The position numbers and the translations under genes are program-made. The notes below the pieces were generated by a model. That model was not told the DNA's origin, did no database searches, and was given only the letters and a program-made list of their open reading frames with translations. Shown here piece after piece: positions 27,305-36,269 of a stretch of 37,569 nucleotides of DNA. The stretch's first letter is position 1. The number at the start of each line of letters is the position of its first letter. This DNA comes from Miniimonas arenae. Its GTDB lineage: Bacteria > Actinomycetota > Actinomycetes > Actinomycetales > Beutenbergiaceae. Location: positions 1 to 37,569 of the forward strand of contig NZ_VENP01000033.1 in assembly GCF_006351005.1 (NCBI RefSeq), written 5' to 3'.

Positions 27305-27589
27305 CTACCAGATCCAGCCGCGCGAGGCGAGGTCGAGCTCGAGGGCGACGATGTCGCCCGGCGCGTGCTCGGCGTCGTCCCCGCCCGCGTGCCGCACGGC
27401 GCTGCGCAGCGTGATCTCGTAGGCCTGGACGGCCGCGCGCGCGTGGTGGGCGCCGGCAAACCCGCTGTGGTGGTGGATCCGCCAGCACTCCGCGAGCAGT
27501 CGCGCGAGGCTCGCCTGGAGCTCGAGCGTGACCAGCGGGTCCTCCTCCGGCGCGCGGCGGTGCAGGAGACGCTCCCAGAGTTGGTGCAC
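27305..27589 (-). CDS. Small protein of unknown function (94 residues)
   Basis: Soluble, probably mostly helical protein rich in His, Ala, Leu and Arg: LVTLELQASLARLLAECWRIHHHSGFAG in the middle and ASRGWIW at the end. I do not recognise the family. The gene is supported by GGGAGG ending seven bases before the GTG start at 27589 and by a TACGCT hexamer at 27617-27622 (reverse strand) at fitting distance. A longer overlapping frame on the same strand (27229-27615) has no comparable ribosome-binding site. It lies downstream of the 42-residue membrane protein gene in the same orientation. Confidence 0.6.
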   Translation of the reverse strand: MHQLWERLLHRRAPEEDPLVTLELQASLARLLAECWRIHHHSGFAGAHHARAAVQAYEITLRSAVRHAGGDDAEHAPGDIVALELDLASRGWIW

Positions 27590-27616
27590 GGCGACCTCCC
27601 TCGGCCGGGTGTCACC

Positions 27617-27622
27617 AGCGTA
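27617..27622 (-). promoter_or_regulatory. Possible -10 element for the 94-residue protein gene
   Basis: TACGCT on the reverse strand, about 27 bases before the GTG start and upstream of its GGGAGG site. No -35 match is clear. Confidence 0.35.
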
Positions 27623-27662
27623 GGAAGCGTTCGGCGGCGGCGCCAGGGTCGGGTCGCGTTGT

Positions 27663-27718
27663 CACCCCTCGGGGTGCCGGCGCGCGGTCAGCGAGCCGGC
27701 GACCGGTGCCCCTAGGGG
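27663..27718 (-). terminator. Two short palindromes between the small reverse-strand genes
   Basis: CCCCTAGGGG (27709-27718), a perfect 10-base palindrome, lies 15 bases after the stop of the 42-residue protein gene; CACCCC-TC-GGGGTG (27663-27676) follows. They could end that transcript, but neither is followed by T residues, so termination is only suggested by position. Confidence 0.35.
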
Positions 27719-27732
27719 GAGGTCAGCCGCGG

Positions 27733-27861
27733 TCAGCGAGGAGAGCGGCTGTTGTACATCGGGTCGAAGGCGCGGCGACGCGAGCCGTCGTGCTTGAGCT
27801 CGTACCAGGTGCCCGCAGCAGCGGCGGCGACGATGAGAACGAGGGCGACGACGGCGAACAT
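27733..27861 (-). CDS. 42-residue single-span membrane protein
   Basis: Translated in full it begins MFAVVALVLIVAAAAAG, a single hydrophobic helix, and continues TWYELKHDGSRRRAFDPMYN to a basic end SRSPR and TGA at 27733-27735. The charged C-terminal half after the helix suggests an N-out or signal-anchor small protein. AAGGAAG ends two bases before the ATG. The frame has the codon use of the region, and the composition (membrane helix, then basic tail with aromatic residues) is not expected by chance. Family unknown. It is divergent from the LysR gene, 137 bases apart, so the regulator might control it. Confidence 0.65.
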   Translation of the reverse strand: MFAVVALVLIVAAAAAGTWYELKHDGSRRRAFDPMYNSRSPR

Positions 27862-27962
27862 GGCTTCCTTCTTCGGGTGACGAACGGCGTGGAGCGGGTG
27901 GGTAGCGGGGCGGCGTTGTCCCGCTGGTCACATCCTCCCGGAGACTGATGCCTTAGAACTAG

Positions 27963-27990
27963 TTAGTAGTGGTTTCGATTCATCTAAAGT
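27963..27990 (+). promoter_or_regulatory. AT-rich promoter region of the LysR gene
   Basis: TAAAGT (27985-27990) ends eight bases before the ATG; TTAGTA (27963-27968) is a weak -35 at 16 bases. The region 27950-27990 is the most AT-rich of the window and contains AACTAGTT (27957-27964), a palindrome suited to autoregulation. The mRNA would be leaderless or nearly so. Confidence 0.5.
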
Positions 27991-27998
27991 GCTGCTTC

Positions 27999-28901
27999 AT
28001 GATCGACCCCGTCAGTCTCCGTGTCCTGCTGGCCGTCCACGACACCGGCTCGGTCACGCGCGCGGCACGCCTGCTCGGCTACAGCGCGCCGAACCTCACG
28101 CAGCACCTGCGCAAGCTGGAGCGGGCGCTCAAGGCCCCGATGGTGGTGCGCGCGGGGCGGGGGGTGGTGCTCACGCCCGAGGCGCTCGCGGTGCTCGAGC
28201 CCGCGCGCGCGATCGTCGAGGGGCTCGAGGCGCTGCCGCTGCTCGCGCGGCAGGAGGCCGAGCCGTCAGGCACGTTCCGGATCGCCGCGTTCCCCACGTC
28301 GCTGCGGGGCATCGTGCTGCCCGCGATGGCCGTCGCGCGCGAGCGCTACCCGCGCCTGGAGATCGTGCCCACCGAGATCGAGCCCGGCCCGGGCCTGGAC
28401 CTGCTGCGCAACGGCCGGCTCGACGTCGTGCTGTCCAAGGCTCTCGGGCCGATCGACCACACGGGCCGCGACCCCGACCACCTCCGGATCCGGATCGGGC
28501 TCGACCCGCTCGACGCCGTGGTGCCCGCCCAGCACCCGCTCGCGCGCCGCGACACGATCTCGCTCCCCGACCTGGCCCGCGAGCGGCTCGCGCTCACTCC
28601 GAACGAGGACCTCTACGGGCCGTGGATCGCGTCGCACTCCCCGGACCTCCTGGGCGCCGTCGAGCGGGCCTACGAGGCCGTCGAGCTCGCCTCGCTCGTG
28701 CGGTTCGTCGAGCTCGGGCTCGCCGTCACGGTCCTGCCGCGGATGGGCCGACCGCACCTGTCCGAGTCCGTCGTGGCCGTGCCGCTCGCCGACGACGACG
28801 CCTTCCGCACCATCGAGGTGCTCGTGCGCCCGATCGCCGCGCGGGCCCGCACCGTGACCGCGGTGGTCGAGCTGCTGCGCGACGCCCTCACGGGCGAGTG
28901 A
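27999..28901 (+). CDS. LysR-type transcriptional regulator
   Basis: 300 residues. N-terminal winged helix-turn-helix with the family pattern [36 protein letters not shown] (7-42) and [12 protein letters not shown]; the effector-binding, periplasmic-binding-protein-like domain starts near 92 ([14 protein letters not shown]). The inducer cannot be deduced. The ATG at 27999 follows a -10 element at leaderless spacing. It is divergent from the small membrane protein gene and its last 14 bases overlap the end of the convergent permease gene, so the three form the likely regulatory neighbourhood. Confidence 0.93.
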   Translation: MIDPVSLRVLLAVHDTGSVTRAARLLGYSAPNLTQHLRKLERALKAPMVVRAGRGVVLTPEALAVLEPARAIVEGLEALPLLARQEAEPSGTFRIAAFPTSLRGIVLPAMAVARERYPRLEIVPTEIEPGPGLDLLRNGRLDVVLSKALGPIDHTGRDPDHLRIRIGLDPLDAVVPAQHPLARRDTISLPDLARERLALTPNEDLYGPWIASHSPDLLGAVERAYEAVELASLVRFVELGLAVTVLPRMGRPHLSESVVAVPLADDDAFRTIEVLVRPIAARARTVTAVVELLRDALTGE

Positions 28902-30300
28902 CGCCGTCGCCGTCGCGCTGCTCGCCGTCGCGCTGCTCGCCGTCGTGCTGCTCGGGCGCCGCGCCGTCCCGCGGCGCACGCCGCTCGTTCCACTGCGCCA
29001 CCAGGTGCAGCACCACGCCGACTGCGAGCAGGACGGCGCCGAACAGCCAGACGATCGGCTCCTGCTGGCTCAGCAGCAGCACGCACGAGGCGATCCCGAG
29101 CACCGGCACGATCGTCCAGACCCGGAAGTGCTCCTCGGCCACGACGTCCCGGCGCAGCACCAGCACCGCGATGTTGGTGCTGAGGAACACGAACAGCAGC
29201 AGGAGGACGACGGTCTCGGCCAGCGTCGCCAGGTCGCCGACGAGCGTGAGCACGATCGCGACGCCGGTCGTCACGAGGATCGCCACCCACGGGGTGCGGC
29301 GCTCGGGCAGCACACGCGCCAGCGCGCTCGGCAGCAGGCCCTGCTCGGCCATGCCGTACGCGAGCCGGCTCGCCATGATCATCGTGAGCAGCGCGCCGTT
29401 CGCGACGGCGATGAGTGCGATGAGGCTGAACAGCCAGGACGGCACCGCCACCCTCGTGGCCTCGACGACGGCGAGCAGCGGTCCGCTCGACTCCGCCAGC
29501 TCCGAGGCCGGCAGCGCGATCGAGCTCGCGAGCCCGACCAGCACGTACACGACGCCCGCCGCGAGGAGCGCCCCGAACAGCGCGCGGGGGTAGTCCCGGC
29601 GCGGGTTCTTGACCTCCTCGATGACGTTGGCGGAGGTCTCGAACCCCACGAACGAGTAGTAGGCGATGATCGCGCCGCCGAGCACGGTGAGGGCGGCGGC
29701 GCTGCCCTCGGCCGGCTCGAGCACGCGGCCGACGTCCCCGCCACCGTTCCCGAGCAGCACCCCGACGGCGGCCACGACGATCACGAGCCCGCTCACCTCG
29801 ATGATCGTCATCACCACGTTGGCCCCGAGCGACTCGCGGATGCCCCGCATGTTGAGGGCGGCGACGACGATCAGGAACACGATCGCGACCGGGATCGTCG
29901 GGACGTCGAGGAACGTGCGGAAGTACTCGCCCGCGAAGGCGAGCGCCAGGCCGGCCGCGCTCGTCACGCCCGCGGCGAGCATGCTGAAGCCGACGAGGAA
30001 CGAGATCAGTGGCCGCTTGAACGCCCGCTGGGCGAACACCGCGGCGCCGCCCGCCCGCGGGTACTTCGTGACCAGCTCCGCGTACGAGCCGGCGGTGAGC
30101 ATCGCGAGAAGCAGCGCCAGCAGGAGCGGCGCCCAGAGCATCCCGCCGACCTCGCCCGCGAGCACGCCCACGAGGGCGTAGATGCCCGCCCCGAGCACGT
30201 CGCCGAGGATGAAGAAGAACAGCAGCGGTCCGGTGATCCCGCGGCGCAGCTGGGTCGGTGGGGCGGTGGCGTCGTCCGTGGCGCGGGCGGTGTCGGTCAT
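28888..30300 (-). CDS. APC-superfamily amino acid/polyamine-type permease
   Basis: 470 residues with about twelve hydrophobic helices. The first helix contains the substrate-site motif [15 protein letters not shown] (33-47); [19 protein letters not shown] on helix 2-3 and [28 protein letters not shown] on helix 6 are family landmarks. It imports or exchanges amino acids or similar amines; the substrate is not readable. GAGGAGACC precedes the ATG at 30300. The last 25 residues are hydrophilic and repetitive ([16 protein letters not shown]), encoded by a 15-base tandem repeat. Possible target of the convergent LysR gene. Confidence 0.9.
   Translation of the reverse strand: MTDTARATDDATAPPTQLRRGITGPLLFFFILGDVLGAGIYALVGVLAGEVGGMLWAPLLLALLLAMLTAGSYAELVTKYPRAGGAAVFAQRAFKRPLISFLVGFSMLAAGVTSAAGLALAFAGEYFRTFLDVPTIPVAIVFLIVVAALNMRGIRESLGANVVMTIIEVSGLVIVVAAVGVLLGNGGGDVGRVLEPAEGSAAALTVLGGAIIAYYSFVGFETSANVIEEVKNPRRDYPRALFGALLAAGVVYVLVGLASSIALPASELAESSGPLLAVVEATRVAVPSWLFSLIALIAVANGALLTMIMASRLAYGMAEQGLLPSALARVLPERRTPWVAILVTTGVAIVLTLVGDLATLAETVVLLLLFVFLSTNIAVLVLRRDVVAEEHFRVWTIVPVLGIASCVLLLSQQEPIVWLFGAVLLAVGVVLHLVAQWNERRAPRDGAAPEQHDGEQRDGEQRDGDGVTRP
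28909..28953. repeat. Three 15-base tandem units in the 3' end of the permease gene
   Basis: GCCGTCGCGCTGCTC at 28909, 28924 and 28939 (the third has one change). On the reverse strand they encode the repeated EQRDG of the permease tail. Such repeats can change in copy number without shifting the frame. Confidence 0.8.
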
Positions 30301-30517
30301 CGGGTCTCCTCGGTGCTGCGGTGCGACCCGGCGTCCGGATGCGCGACGTCGGGACCGGGCTTCTCGTGCGGGGACGTCCCGAGTCTGGCACCGGTGTCTC
30401 GCGTCGCGCCGCCCCCGGACGGGTGTCTGCGCTGGTGGTGGCGCGTGTGGGGTGGACGTCGCGGCAGCCGTGTCCACGGTGGCGCGCATGGCCGCCGGGA
30501 GGTGCGAGGCTTGCGGC
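30301..30517. promoter_or_regulatory. Divergent intergenic region with a palindromic operator candidate
   Basis: Between the permease (reverse) and ABC transporter (forward). It contains GGGACGTCCC (30371-30380), a perfect 10-base palindrome, and a TCGGGAC (30350-30356)/GTCCCGA (30376-30382) inverted pair 19 bases apart. No clear -10/-35 pair is seen for either gene. Confidence 0.35.
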
Positions 30518-31456
30518 GTGGACGACGCAGCGAGGGCGGACGAGACGACCACCGCGACCCCGGCAGCCGACTCGACCGACACGGCCGGCCGCACCGCGGC
30601 GGGCACCCCGATCGTCTCGGCGCGCGACCTCGTCAAGGTCTACGGCGAGGGCGACACGGCGGTGCGCGCGCTCGACGGCGTGAGCGTCGACTTCGCGCGC
30701 GGCGCCTTCACCGCGATCATGGGGCCGTCCGGGTCGGGCAAGTCCACGCTCATGCACTGCGTCGCCGGCCTGGACCGGCCCACGTCCGGCTCGGTCGTGG
30801 TCGACGGCGAGGAGACCTCGCGGATGAGCGAGCGTGGGCTGACCCGCCTGCGCCGCACCCGGCTCGGCTTCGTGTTCCAGGCGTTCAACCTCATCCCCAC
30901 GCTGACGGCGCTGGAGAACATCACGCTCCCGCTCGACATCGCCCGTCGGCCGGTCGACGCCGAGCACCTCGACGCGGTCGTGCGCGCCGTCGGGCTCGCC
31001 GATCGCCTGGACCACAAGCCCGCCGAGCTCTCGGGCGGGCAGCAGCAGCGCGTGGCCTGCGCCCGCGCGCTCGTGGCGCGCCCCGCCGTCGTGCTGGCCG
31101 ACGAGCCGACCGGGAACCTGGACTCGGTGTCCTCGCGCGAGGTGCTCGCGTTCCTGCGCCGCAGCGTCGAGGACCTCGGGCAGTCGGTCGTCATGGTGAC
31201 GCACGACCCCACGGCCGCGTCGTTCGCGCACCGCGTGCTGTTCCTCGCCGACGGGCGCGTGGTGGACGAGCTGCACGACCCCACGGCCGAGTCGATCCTC
31301 GCCACGCTCGGCGCGATCGGGCCGGACGTCACGCGCGAGGACCGGTCCGCAGCAGCTCTGGACACCCGGCCCGACCCCGCCGACGCCGAGCACGCGCCGC
31401 ACCAGGAGCGCCACGCCCACGCGCACCACCCGCGGCACGCCGCGCCGGAGTCCTGA
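30518..31456 (+). CDS. ABC transporter ATP-binding protein, MacB/LolD type
   Basis: 312 residues. Walker [10 protein letters not shown] (69-77), signature [15 protein letters not shown] near 170, Walker [13 protein letters not shown] near 190 and the switch His in VTHDP place it in the MacB/LolD/FtsE group that powers FtsX-like permeases. The first 30 residues are a Thr/Ala-rich leader; the last 60 are a His/Ala/Pro-rich tail. The GTG at 30518 has a GAGG eight bases upstream; ATG at 30488 is an alternative without one. The stop shares a base with the permease ATG (TGATG), so the two are one operon. Confidence 0.92.
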   Translation: MDDAARADETTTATPAADSTDTAGRTAAGTPIVSARDLVKVYGEGDTAVRALDGVSVDFARGAFTAIMGPSGSGKSTLMHCVAGLDRPTSGSVVVDGEETSRMSERGLTRLRRTRLGFVFQAFNLIPTLTALENITLPLDIARRPVDAEHLDAVVRAVGLADRLDHKPAELSGGQQQRVACARALVARPAVVLADEPTGNLDSVSSREVLAFLRRSVEDLGQSVVMVTHDPTAASFAHRVLFLADGRVVDELHDPTAESILATLGAIGPDVTREDRSAAALDTRPDPADAEHAPHQERHAHAHHPRHAAPES

Positions 31457-34026
31457 TGCTGCGGGTCGCCGTGCGCGGCATCCGCGCGCACCTCGTGCGG
31501 TTCGTGATGTCGCTGCTCGCTGTCGCGCTCGGCGTCGCGTTCGTGGCGGGCACGTTCTCGTTGCGCACGATGATGAGCGGCACGTTCGACCAGATCGTCG
31601 ACGCCACCTCGACCGCCGACGTCTACGTCCGCGGCGCGAGCACCGACGACGAGGGTTCGGGCGGCGCATTCGGCGCGCAGTCACCGGTCGTGCCCGTCGA
31701 CCTCACCGAGCCGATCGCCGCGCTCGACGGCGTGGCCACCGTCGTGCCCGACGTCTCCGGCTCGATCGTGCTGGTCGGTGCCGACGGCACCGCCGTGCAG
31801 ACCGGCCAGGCGCCGAGCATCGGGCTCGGCTGGTCGCCCGACTCCACCGACGTCACGTTCCCGACGGGCCGCGCACCGCAGGGTGCGGACGAGATCGCGA
31901 TCGAGCGCGGGGCGCTCGAGCGGTCCGGGCTCGCCGTCGGCGACGCGACCCGGATCGTCGTCGGGGGCGAGGTGCGTGACGTGACCGTGGTCGGCGAGGC
32001 CGACATGGGCGGCTCGATGGCCGGCGCGACGCTCATCCTGCTGCCCCAGGACGTCGCGCTCGCGGCGTTCGCGCCCGACGGCCTGGTGCCCTCGCTCGGC
32101 ATCGCGCTCGCCGACGGCGCGAGCAGCGACGACGTGCTCACGGAGGTCGACGGCGTGCTCGCCGACTCCGGCACCGACGGGCTCGAGGCGGTGACGGGGG
32201 AGCAGGTGGCGCAGGAGAGCAAGGACGCGATCGCGGACGTGCTCGGGTTCATCACGACGTTCCTGCTCGTGTTCGCGGCCGTCGCGCTGTTCGTCGGGGC
32301 GTTCATCATCGCCAACACGTTCGCCATGTCGGTCCGTCAGCGGATGCGCGAGTTCGCGCTGCTGCGAGCGGTCGGCGCCTCGCCCGTGCAGGTCTTCGTC
32401 TCGATCCTCGTCCAGGCGGGCATCGTCGGGCTGGTCGGCGCCGCGATCGGCGTGCTCGGCGGTATCGGGCTCGTCGTCGCGCTGCGCGCCGGCCTGGACC
32501 GGATGGGCATGCAGCTCGCGGGGGAGATCCCGGCCGATCCCGAGACGCTCGCCCTGTCCGTCCTGGTGGGCACCGTGGTGAGCCTGGCCGCGGCGGCCGT
32601 CCCGGCCCGGCGGGCCGCGCTCGTGCCACCCGTCGAGGCGATGCGCGAGGAGGTCACCGTCCGCGAGCGGTCGCTGCGCACCCGCGGCTGGGTCGGTCTG
32701 GCCCTGCTCGTGGTGGGTGCGGGCGCGCTCGCGGTCGCCGTCGCGCGACCGAGCGCGGACCGCGCCCCGACGTGGCTCGGCGTCGGTGCCGGCGCGGTGC
32801 TCGTGGGGATGCTCGTCGTCGCACCGGTGCTCGCCCGCACGGTGGTGGGCGCGCTCGCGTGGCCGCTCGTGGCGCTGCTGCGCCCGATCGGGCGGCTCGC
32901 GCGCGGCAACGTCGTGCGCAGCCCGCGTCGCACGGCGAACACCGCCGGCGCGCTCATGATCGGCATGGCGCTCGTCGGCGCCGCGACGGTGATCGCCGCC
33001 TCGACGCAGGCGTCGGTGGCCGACGTCGTGGCCGCCGAGACCGACGCCGACCTCGTCCTGCGCTCGGCCAGCGGCACGATCCCCGAGGGCGTCGTCGCCG
33101 ACGTCGAGGCGGTCCCGGGCGTCGAGGTCGCCGACGTCGTGCGGTACGCCCCGGCGACCGTCGCGCTGGCCGACGGTACCGCCGTCGGCGGTGGCCCCGG
33201 TCCGTCGCTCGTCGCGGGCATCGCGCCGGAGATGGTGGGGCGGACGCTGCTCGTCACGGTCGAGGACGGCGACCCCGGCCAGGCGCTCGCCGCGGGCGAG
33301 GCCATGGTGAACGCGAGCCTGCTCGACGGCGTGGGCGTGGGTGACGCGCTCGAGGTCACCGGCCCGAGCGGCGCGCCCCAGGAGGTCACGGTCGGCGCCG
33401 TCATCCGCTCGACGGCGGTCGGCACGTCGGTCACGGTCTCGACCGACGCGCTCGACGCGCTCGCACCGCGGCAGACCCAGGTCGTCGACACGATCTTCCT
33501 GGTGGCCGAGCCGGGCACCGACCCGGCGACGCTCAAGACCGACGTGAGCGCCGCCGTCGCGCCCTACGTGGTGGTCTCGGTGCTCACGCAGGAGGAGTTC
33601 GTCTCGCAGCTGTCGGCGCAGGTCGACCAGATCCTCGTCATCCTCTACGCGCTGCTCGGCCTGTCGGTGGTCATCGCGGTGCTCGGCATCGTCAACACGC
33701 TCGCGCTGTCGGTGATCGAGCGGACGCGGGAGATCGGGCTGCTGCGCGCCGTGGGGCTGGGCCGGCTGCAGCTGGCCGGCACGGTGACGATCGAGTCGGT
33801 GCTGACGGCGGTGTTCGGCACGGCGGTGGGGCTCGCCGTCGGCGTCGGGCTCGCGGCGACGATGCCGACCGTGTTCGAGGCCGACGGCCTCACGACGCTC
33901 GCCGTGCCCTGGGCGACGCTGCTCGTGATGCTGGCGCTCGCCGTCGTGGTGGGCGTGCTGGCGGCGGTGTGGCCGGCCGTGCGCGCCGCACGGCTGCGCG
34001 TGCTGGACGCCGTCTCGTACGAGTAG
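31456..34026 (+). CDS. FtsX-like ABC transporter permease with two FtsX domains
   Basis: 856 residues. N-terminal helix (about 16-36) then a large extracytoplasmic MacB-type domain, FtsX domain 1 at about 258-398 ([27 protein letters not shown]), a central set of helices (413-515), a second extracytoplasmic domain, and FtsX domain 2 from about 722 ([27 protein letters not shown]). Members move lipids, lipoproteins or peptides, or act as mechanical transducers; no sensor kinase gene adjoins, so an antibiotic-peptide role is not indicated. The frame stays open far upstream by chance; the TGATG junction sets the start. Confidence 0.93.
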   Translation: MLRVAVRGIRAHLVRFVMSLLAVALGVAFVAGTFSLRTMMSGTFDQIVDATSTADVYVRGASTDDEGSGGAFGAQSPVVPVDLTEPIAALDGVATVVPDVSGSIVLVGADGTAVQTGQAPSIGLGWSPDSTDVTFPTGRAPQGADEIAIERGALERSGLAVGDATRIVVGGEVRDVTVVGEADMGGSMAGATLILLPQDVALAAFAPDGLVPSLGIALADGASSDDVLTEVDGVLADSGTDGLEAVTGEQVAQESKDAIADVLGFITTFLLVFAAVALFVGAFIIANTFAMSVRQRMREFALLRAVGASPVQVFVSILVQAGIVGLVGAAIGVLGGIGLVVALRAGLDRMGMQLAGEIPADPETLALSVLVGTVVSLAAAAVPARRAALVPPVEAMREEVTVRERSLRTRGWVGLALLVVGAGALAVAVARPSADRAPTWLGVGAGAVLVGMLVVAPVLARTVVGALAWPLVALLRPIGRLARGNVVRSPRRTANTAGALMIGMALVGAATVIAASTQASVADVVAAETDADLVLRSASGTIPEGVVADVEAVPGVEVADVVRYAPATVALADGTAVGGGPGPSLVAGIAPEMVGRTLLVTVEDGDPGQALAAGEAMVNASLLDGVGVGDALEVTGPSGAPQEVTVGAVIRSTAVGTSVTVSTDALDALAPRQTQVVDTIFLVAEPGTDPATLKTDVSAAVAPYVVVSVLTQEEFVSQLSAQVDQILVILYALLGLSVVIAVLGIVNTLALSVIERTREIGLLRAVGLGRLQLAGTVTIESVLTAVFGTAVGLAVGVGLAATMPTVFEADGLTTLAVPWATLLVMLALAVVVGVLAAVWPAVRAARLRVLDAVSYE

Positions 34027-34088
34027 CGCGCGCGACGCGCGGGGCGGCGTGGGCACTAGAGGGCCCGACGGCGCGCACCCGCCCCCGC

Positions 34089-34094
34089 TAGGGT
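34089..34094 (+). promoter_or_regulatory. Likely -10 element of the second APC permease gene
   Basis: TAGGGT, with the weak -35 CCGACG at 34065-34070 (18 bases). Transcription would start near 34101, just before a GCGCAC-TC-GTGCGC inverted repeat (34102-34115) that could fold at the 5' end of the mRNA. Confidence 0.45.
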
Positions 34095-34144
34095 GGCGCG
34101 CGCGCACTCGTGCGCCCCTGAAGCGTCCGGCGAAAGGCGTCTCG

Positions 34145-35626
34145 ATGAGCTTCATGACCCGCACCAAGAGCATCGAGGCGTCGCTGGCCGACGCCGAGTC
34201 GCGCCACCACTCGCTCAAGCGCACGCTCGGCCCGTGGGACCTCGCGATCATGGGCGTCGCGGTGGCGGTGGGCGCCGGCATCTTCTCGGTCGGTGCGAAG
34301 GCTGCGGCGAACTACGCCGGGCCCGCGATCTCGATCGGCTTCGTCATCGCGGCGATCACGTGCGGGCTGGCGATGATGGCCTACGCCGAGTTCGCCTCGA
34401 CGGTGCCCGTGGCGGGGTCGGCGTACACGTTCACCTACGCCACCCTCGGGGAGTTCCTCGCCTGGATCATCGGCTGGGACCTCATCCTCGAGACGCTGAC
34501 GGCCGCGGCCGTGATCGCCAAGTACTGGGGCATCTACCTGCAGGAGGTCTTCGCGATCGGCGGGCTCGACGTGCCGGCGACGTTCGACGTCGGGCCGGTC
34601 AGCGTGACGTGGGGGCCGTTCTTCATCGTCGCGGTGTTCACCACGCTGCTCGTGCTCGGGACGAAGCTGTCCGCGCGGGTGAGCGCGGTGTTCACGGTTC
34701 TCAAGGTCGCGACCGTGGTCTTCGTCATCGTGGTGGGCGCCTTCTACGTGCGGGCCTCGAACTACACGCCGTTCCTCCCGCCGACGACGCCGGTCGCCGA
34801 GGCGGACGCGACCGTGTGGCACCAGTCGCTCGTGGAGTTCCTCGCGGGTGCGCCGCAGACCACCTACGGCATCTTCGGCCTGCTCGCCGGCGCCTCGCTG
34901 GTCTTCTTCGCGTTCATCGGGTTCGACGTCGTGGCCACCTCCGCGGAGGAGGTGCGCAACCCGCAGCGCAACCTCCCGCTCGGCATCTTCGCGGGCCTCG
35001 GCCTCGTCACGATCCTCTACGTCGCCACGAGCGTGGTGCTGACCGGGATGGTGCCCTACACCGACCTCGCCGCGTCCGAGAACCCCTCGCTCGCGACGGC
35101 GTTCACGCTGGTCGGGGCGGACTGGGCGGCGCAGGTGATCTCGCTGTCGATCCTGCTGGGCCTCACCACCGTGATCATGGTCCTGCTGCTCGGCCTCACC
35201 CGCGTGGTGTTCTCGATGAGCCGCGACGGACTCTTCCCGCGGCAGTGGTCGCTCACCAGCGACCGGCGCAAAACGCCGATGCGGCTGCAGATCGCCGTCG
35301 GCATCGTGGTCGCCGTGCTGGCCGGGCTCACGGACGTGGGCGTGCTCGAGGAGATGATCAACATCGGCACGCTCTCGGCGTTCGTGCTGGTGAGCATCGC
35401 GGTTCCGGTGCTGCGCCGGAAGTACCCGAACCGGCAGATCGCCTACCGGATGCCGTTCTCGCCGGTGCTGCCGATCATCTCGGCGCTCGCGTGCTTCTGG
35501 CTGATGCTCAACCTCACCACGCTGACGTGGATGCGGTTCGGAGTGTGGCTCCTCATCGGCGTCGCGATCTACCTGCTGTACGGGCGGCGGCACAGCCGGC
35601 TCGCGACCGGCGAGGGGTCGGACTGA
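34145..35626 (+). CDS. APC-family cationic amino acid transporter-type permease
   Basis: 493 residues, about 12-13 membrane helices. The N-terminal region RHHSLKRTLGPWDLAIMGVAVAVGAGIFSVGAKAA resembles bacterial YfnA and the eukaryotic CAT transporters, with the GAGIF substrate-site motif on helix 1; SAYTFTYATLGEFLAWIIGWDLILE and FFAFIGFDVVATSAEEVRNPQRNLPLGI are further landmarks. Probable amino acid importer; the substrate is not certain. ATG at 34145 follows GAAAGGCG. It stands alone between the ABC operon and the convergent mycothiol operon. Confidence 0.92.
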   Translation: MSFMTRTKSIEASLADAESRHHSLKRTLGPWDLAIMGVAVAVGAGIFSVGAKAAANYAGPAISIGFVIAAITCGLAMMAYAEFASTVPVAGSAYTFTYATLGEFLAWIIGWDLILETLTAAAVIAKYWGIYLQEVFAIGGLDVPATFDVGPVSVTWGPFFIVAVFTTLLVLGTKLSARVSAVFTVLKVATVVFVIVVGAFYVRASNYTPFLPPTTPVAEADATVWHQSLVEFLAGAPQTTYGIFGLLAGASLVFFAFIGFDVVATSAEEVRNPQRNLPLGIFAGLGLVTILYVATSVVLTGMVPYTDLAASENPSLATAFTLVGADWAAQVISLSILLGLTTVIMVLLLGLTRVVFSMSRDGLFPRQWSLTSDRRKTPMRLQIAVGIVVAVLAGLTDVGVLEEMINIGTLSAFVLVSIAVPVLRRKYPNRQIAYRMPFSPVLPIISALACFWLMLNLTTLTWMRFGVWLLIGVAIYLLYGRRHSRLATGEGSD

Positions 35627-35639
35627 GGCCGGCCGGCTC

Positions 35640-36269
35640 TCACCGCCCCAACGCATCGGCCTCCGCGCCGATCGTCGTGTCCGGGCCGTGCCCGGTGTGC
35701 ACCACCGTGTCGTCGGGCAGCGCGAACAGGACGCGGCGGATCGACTCCACGATGAGGTCGGCGTCGGAGAACGAGCGCCCGGTCGCGCCCGGCCCGCCCT
35801 GGAACAGCGTGTCGCCGGTGAACACCGCGCCGAGGTCGGGCGCGTAGAGGCACACCGCGCCGGGCGCGTGCCCGGGGGTGTGCAGCACGCGGAGGGTGGT
35901 GCCCGCGACGGCGACCTCCTGGCCGTCGGCGAGCTCGCCGTCGGGCGCGGCGAGAGGGTGGGTGAGCGCCCACACCGGGGCGTCCGCGGGATGCAGCAGC
36001 ACGGGCGCGCCGGTCGCGCCGGCGAGGTCGGGCGCGACGCGCACGTGGTCGTCGTGCGCGTGGGTGCACACGATCGCCACCACGCGGCGCTCGCCGACGA
36101 CGTCGAGGATCGCCTCGACGTCGTGCGGTGCGTCGATCACCACGCACTCGGCGTCGTCGCCGATCACCCAGACGTTGTTGTCGACGTGATGCGTCTGCCC
36201 GTCGAGGGAGAACGTGCCCGACGTCGTGCCGTGGTCGATCCTGACCGCACCGACGGACGAGCCGGCCAT
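35640..36269 (-). CDS. Metallo-beta-lactamase-fold hydrolase, probable S-formylmycothiol hydrolase
   Basis: 209 residues. The binuclear zinc site is complete: His70-x-His72-x-Asp74-His75 (THAHDDH), His134 (TPGHAPG), Asp153 (FTGDTLF) and His194 (HTGHGP). The fold is the glyoxalase II-like branch. Its ATG shares one base with the mscR stop (TGATG), the same order as mscR-Rv2260 in Mycobacterium tuberculosis. From that pairing a role in hydrolysing S-formylmycothiol to formate and mycothiol is inferred; glyoxalase II-type activity on other mycothiol thioesters is the alternative. Confidence 0.88.
   Translation of the reverse strand: MAGSSVGAVRIDHGTTSGTFSLDGQTHHVDNNVWVIGDDAECVVIDAPHDVEAILDVVGERRVVAIVCTHAHDDHVRVAPDLAGATGAPVLLHPADAPVWALTHPLAAPDGELADGQEVAVAGTTLRVLHTPGHAPGAVCLYAPDLGAVFTGDTLFQGGPGATGRSFSDADLIVESIRRVLFALPDDTVVHTGHGPDTTIGAEADALGR

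Noticed and set aside
28945-31455. An open frame running through the permease and ATPase region into the FtsX-like gene, suggesting a 1,693-residue fusion
   Set aside because: The upstream part is an out-of-frame shadow of two recognised genes, and the TGATG junction at 31454-31458 is a normal coupled start.
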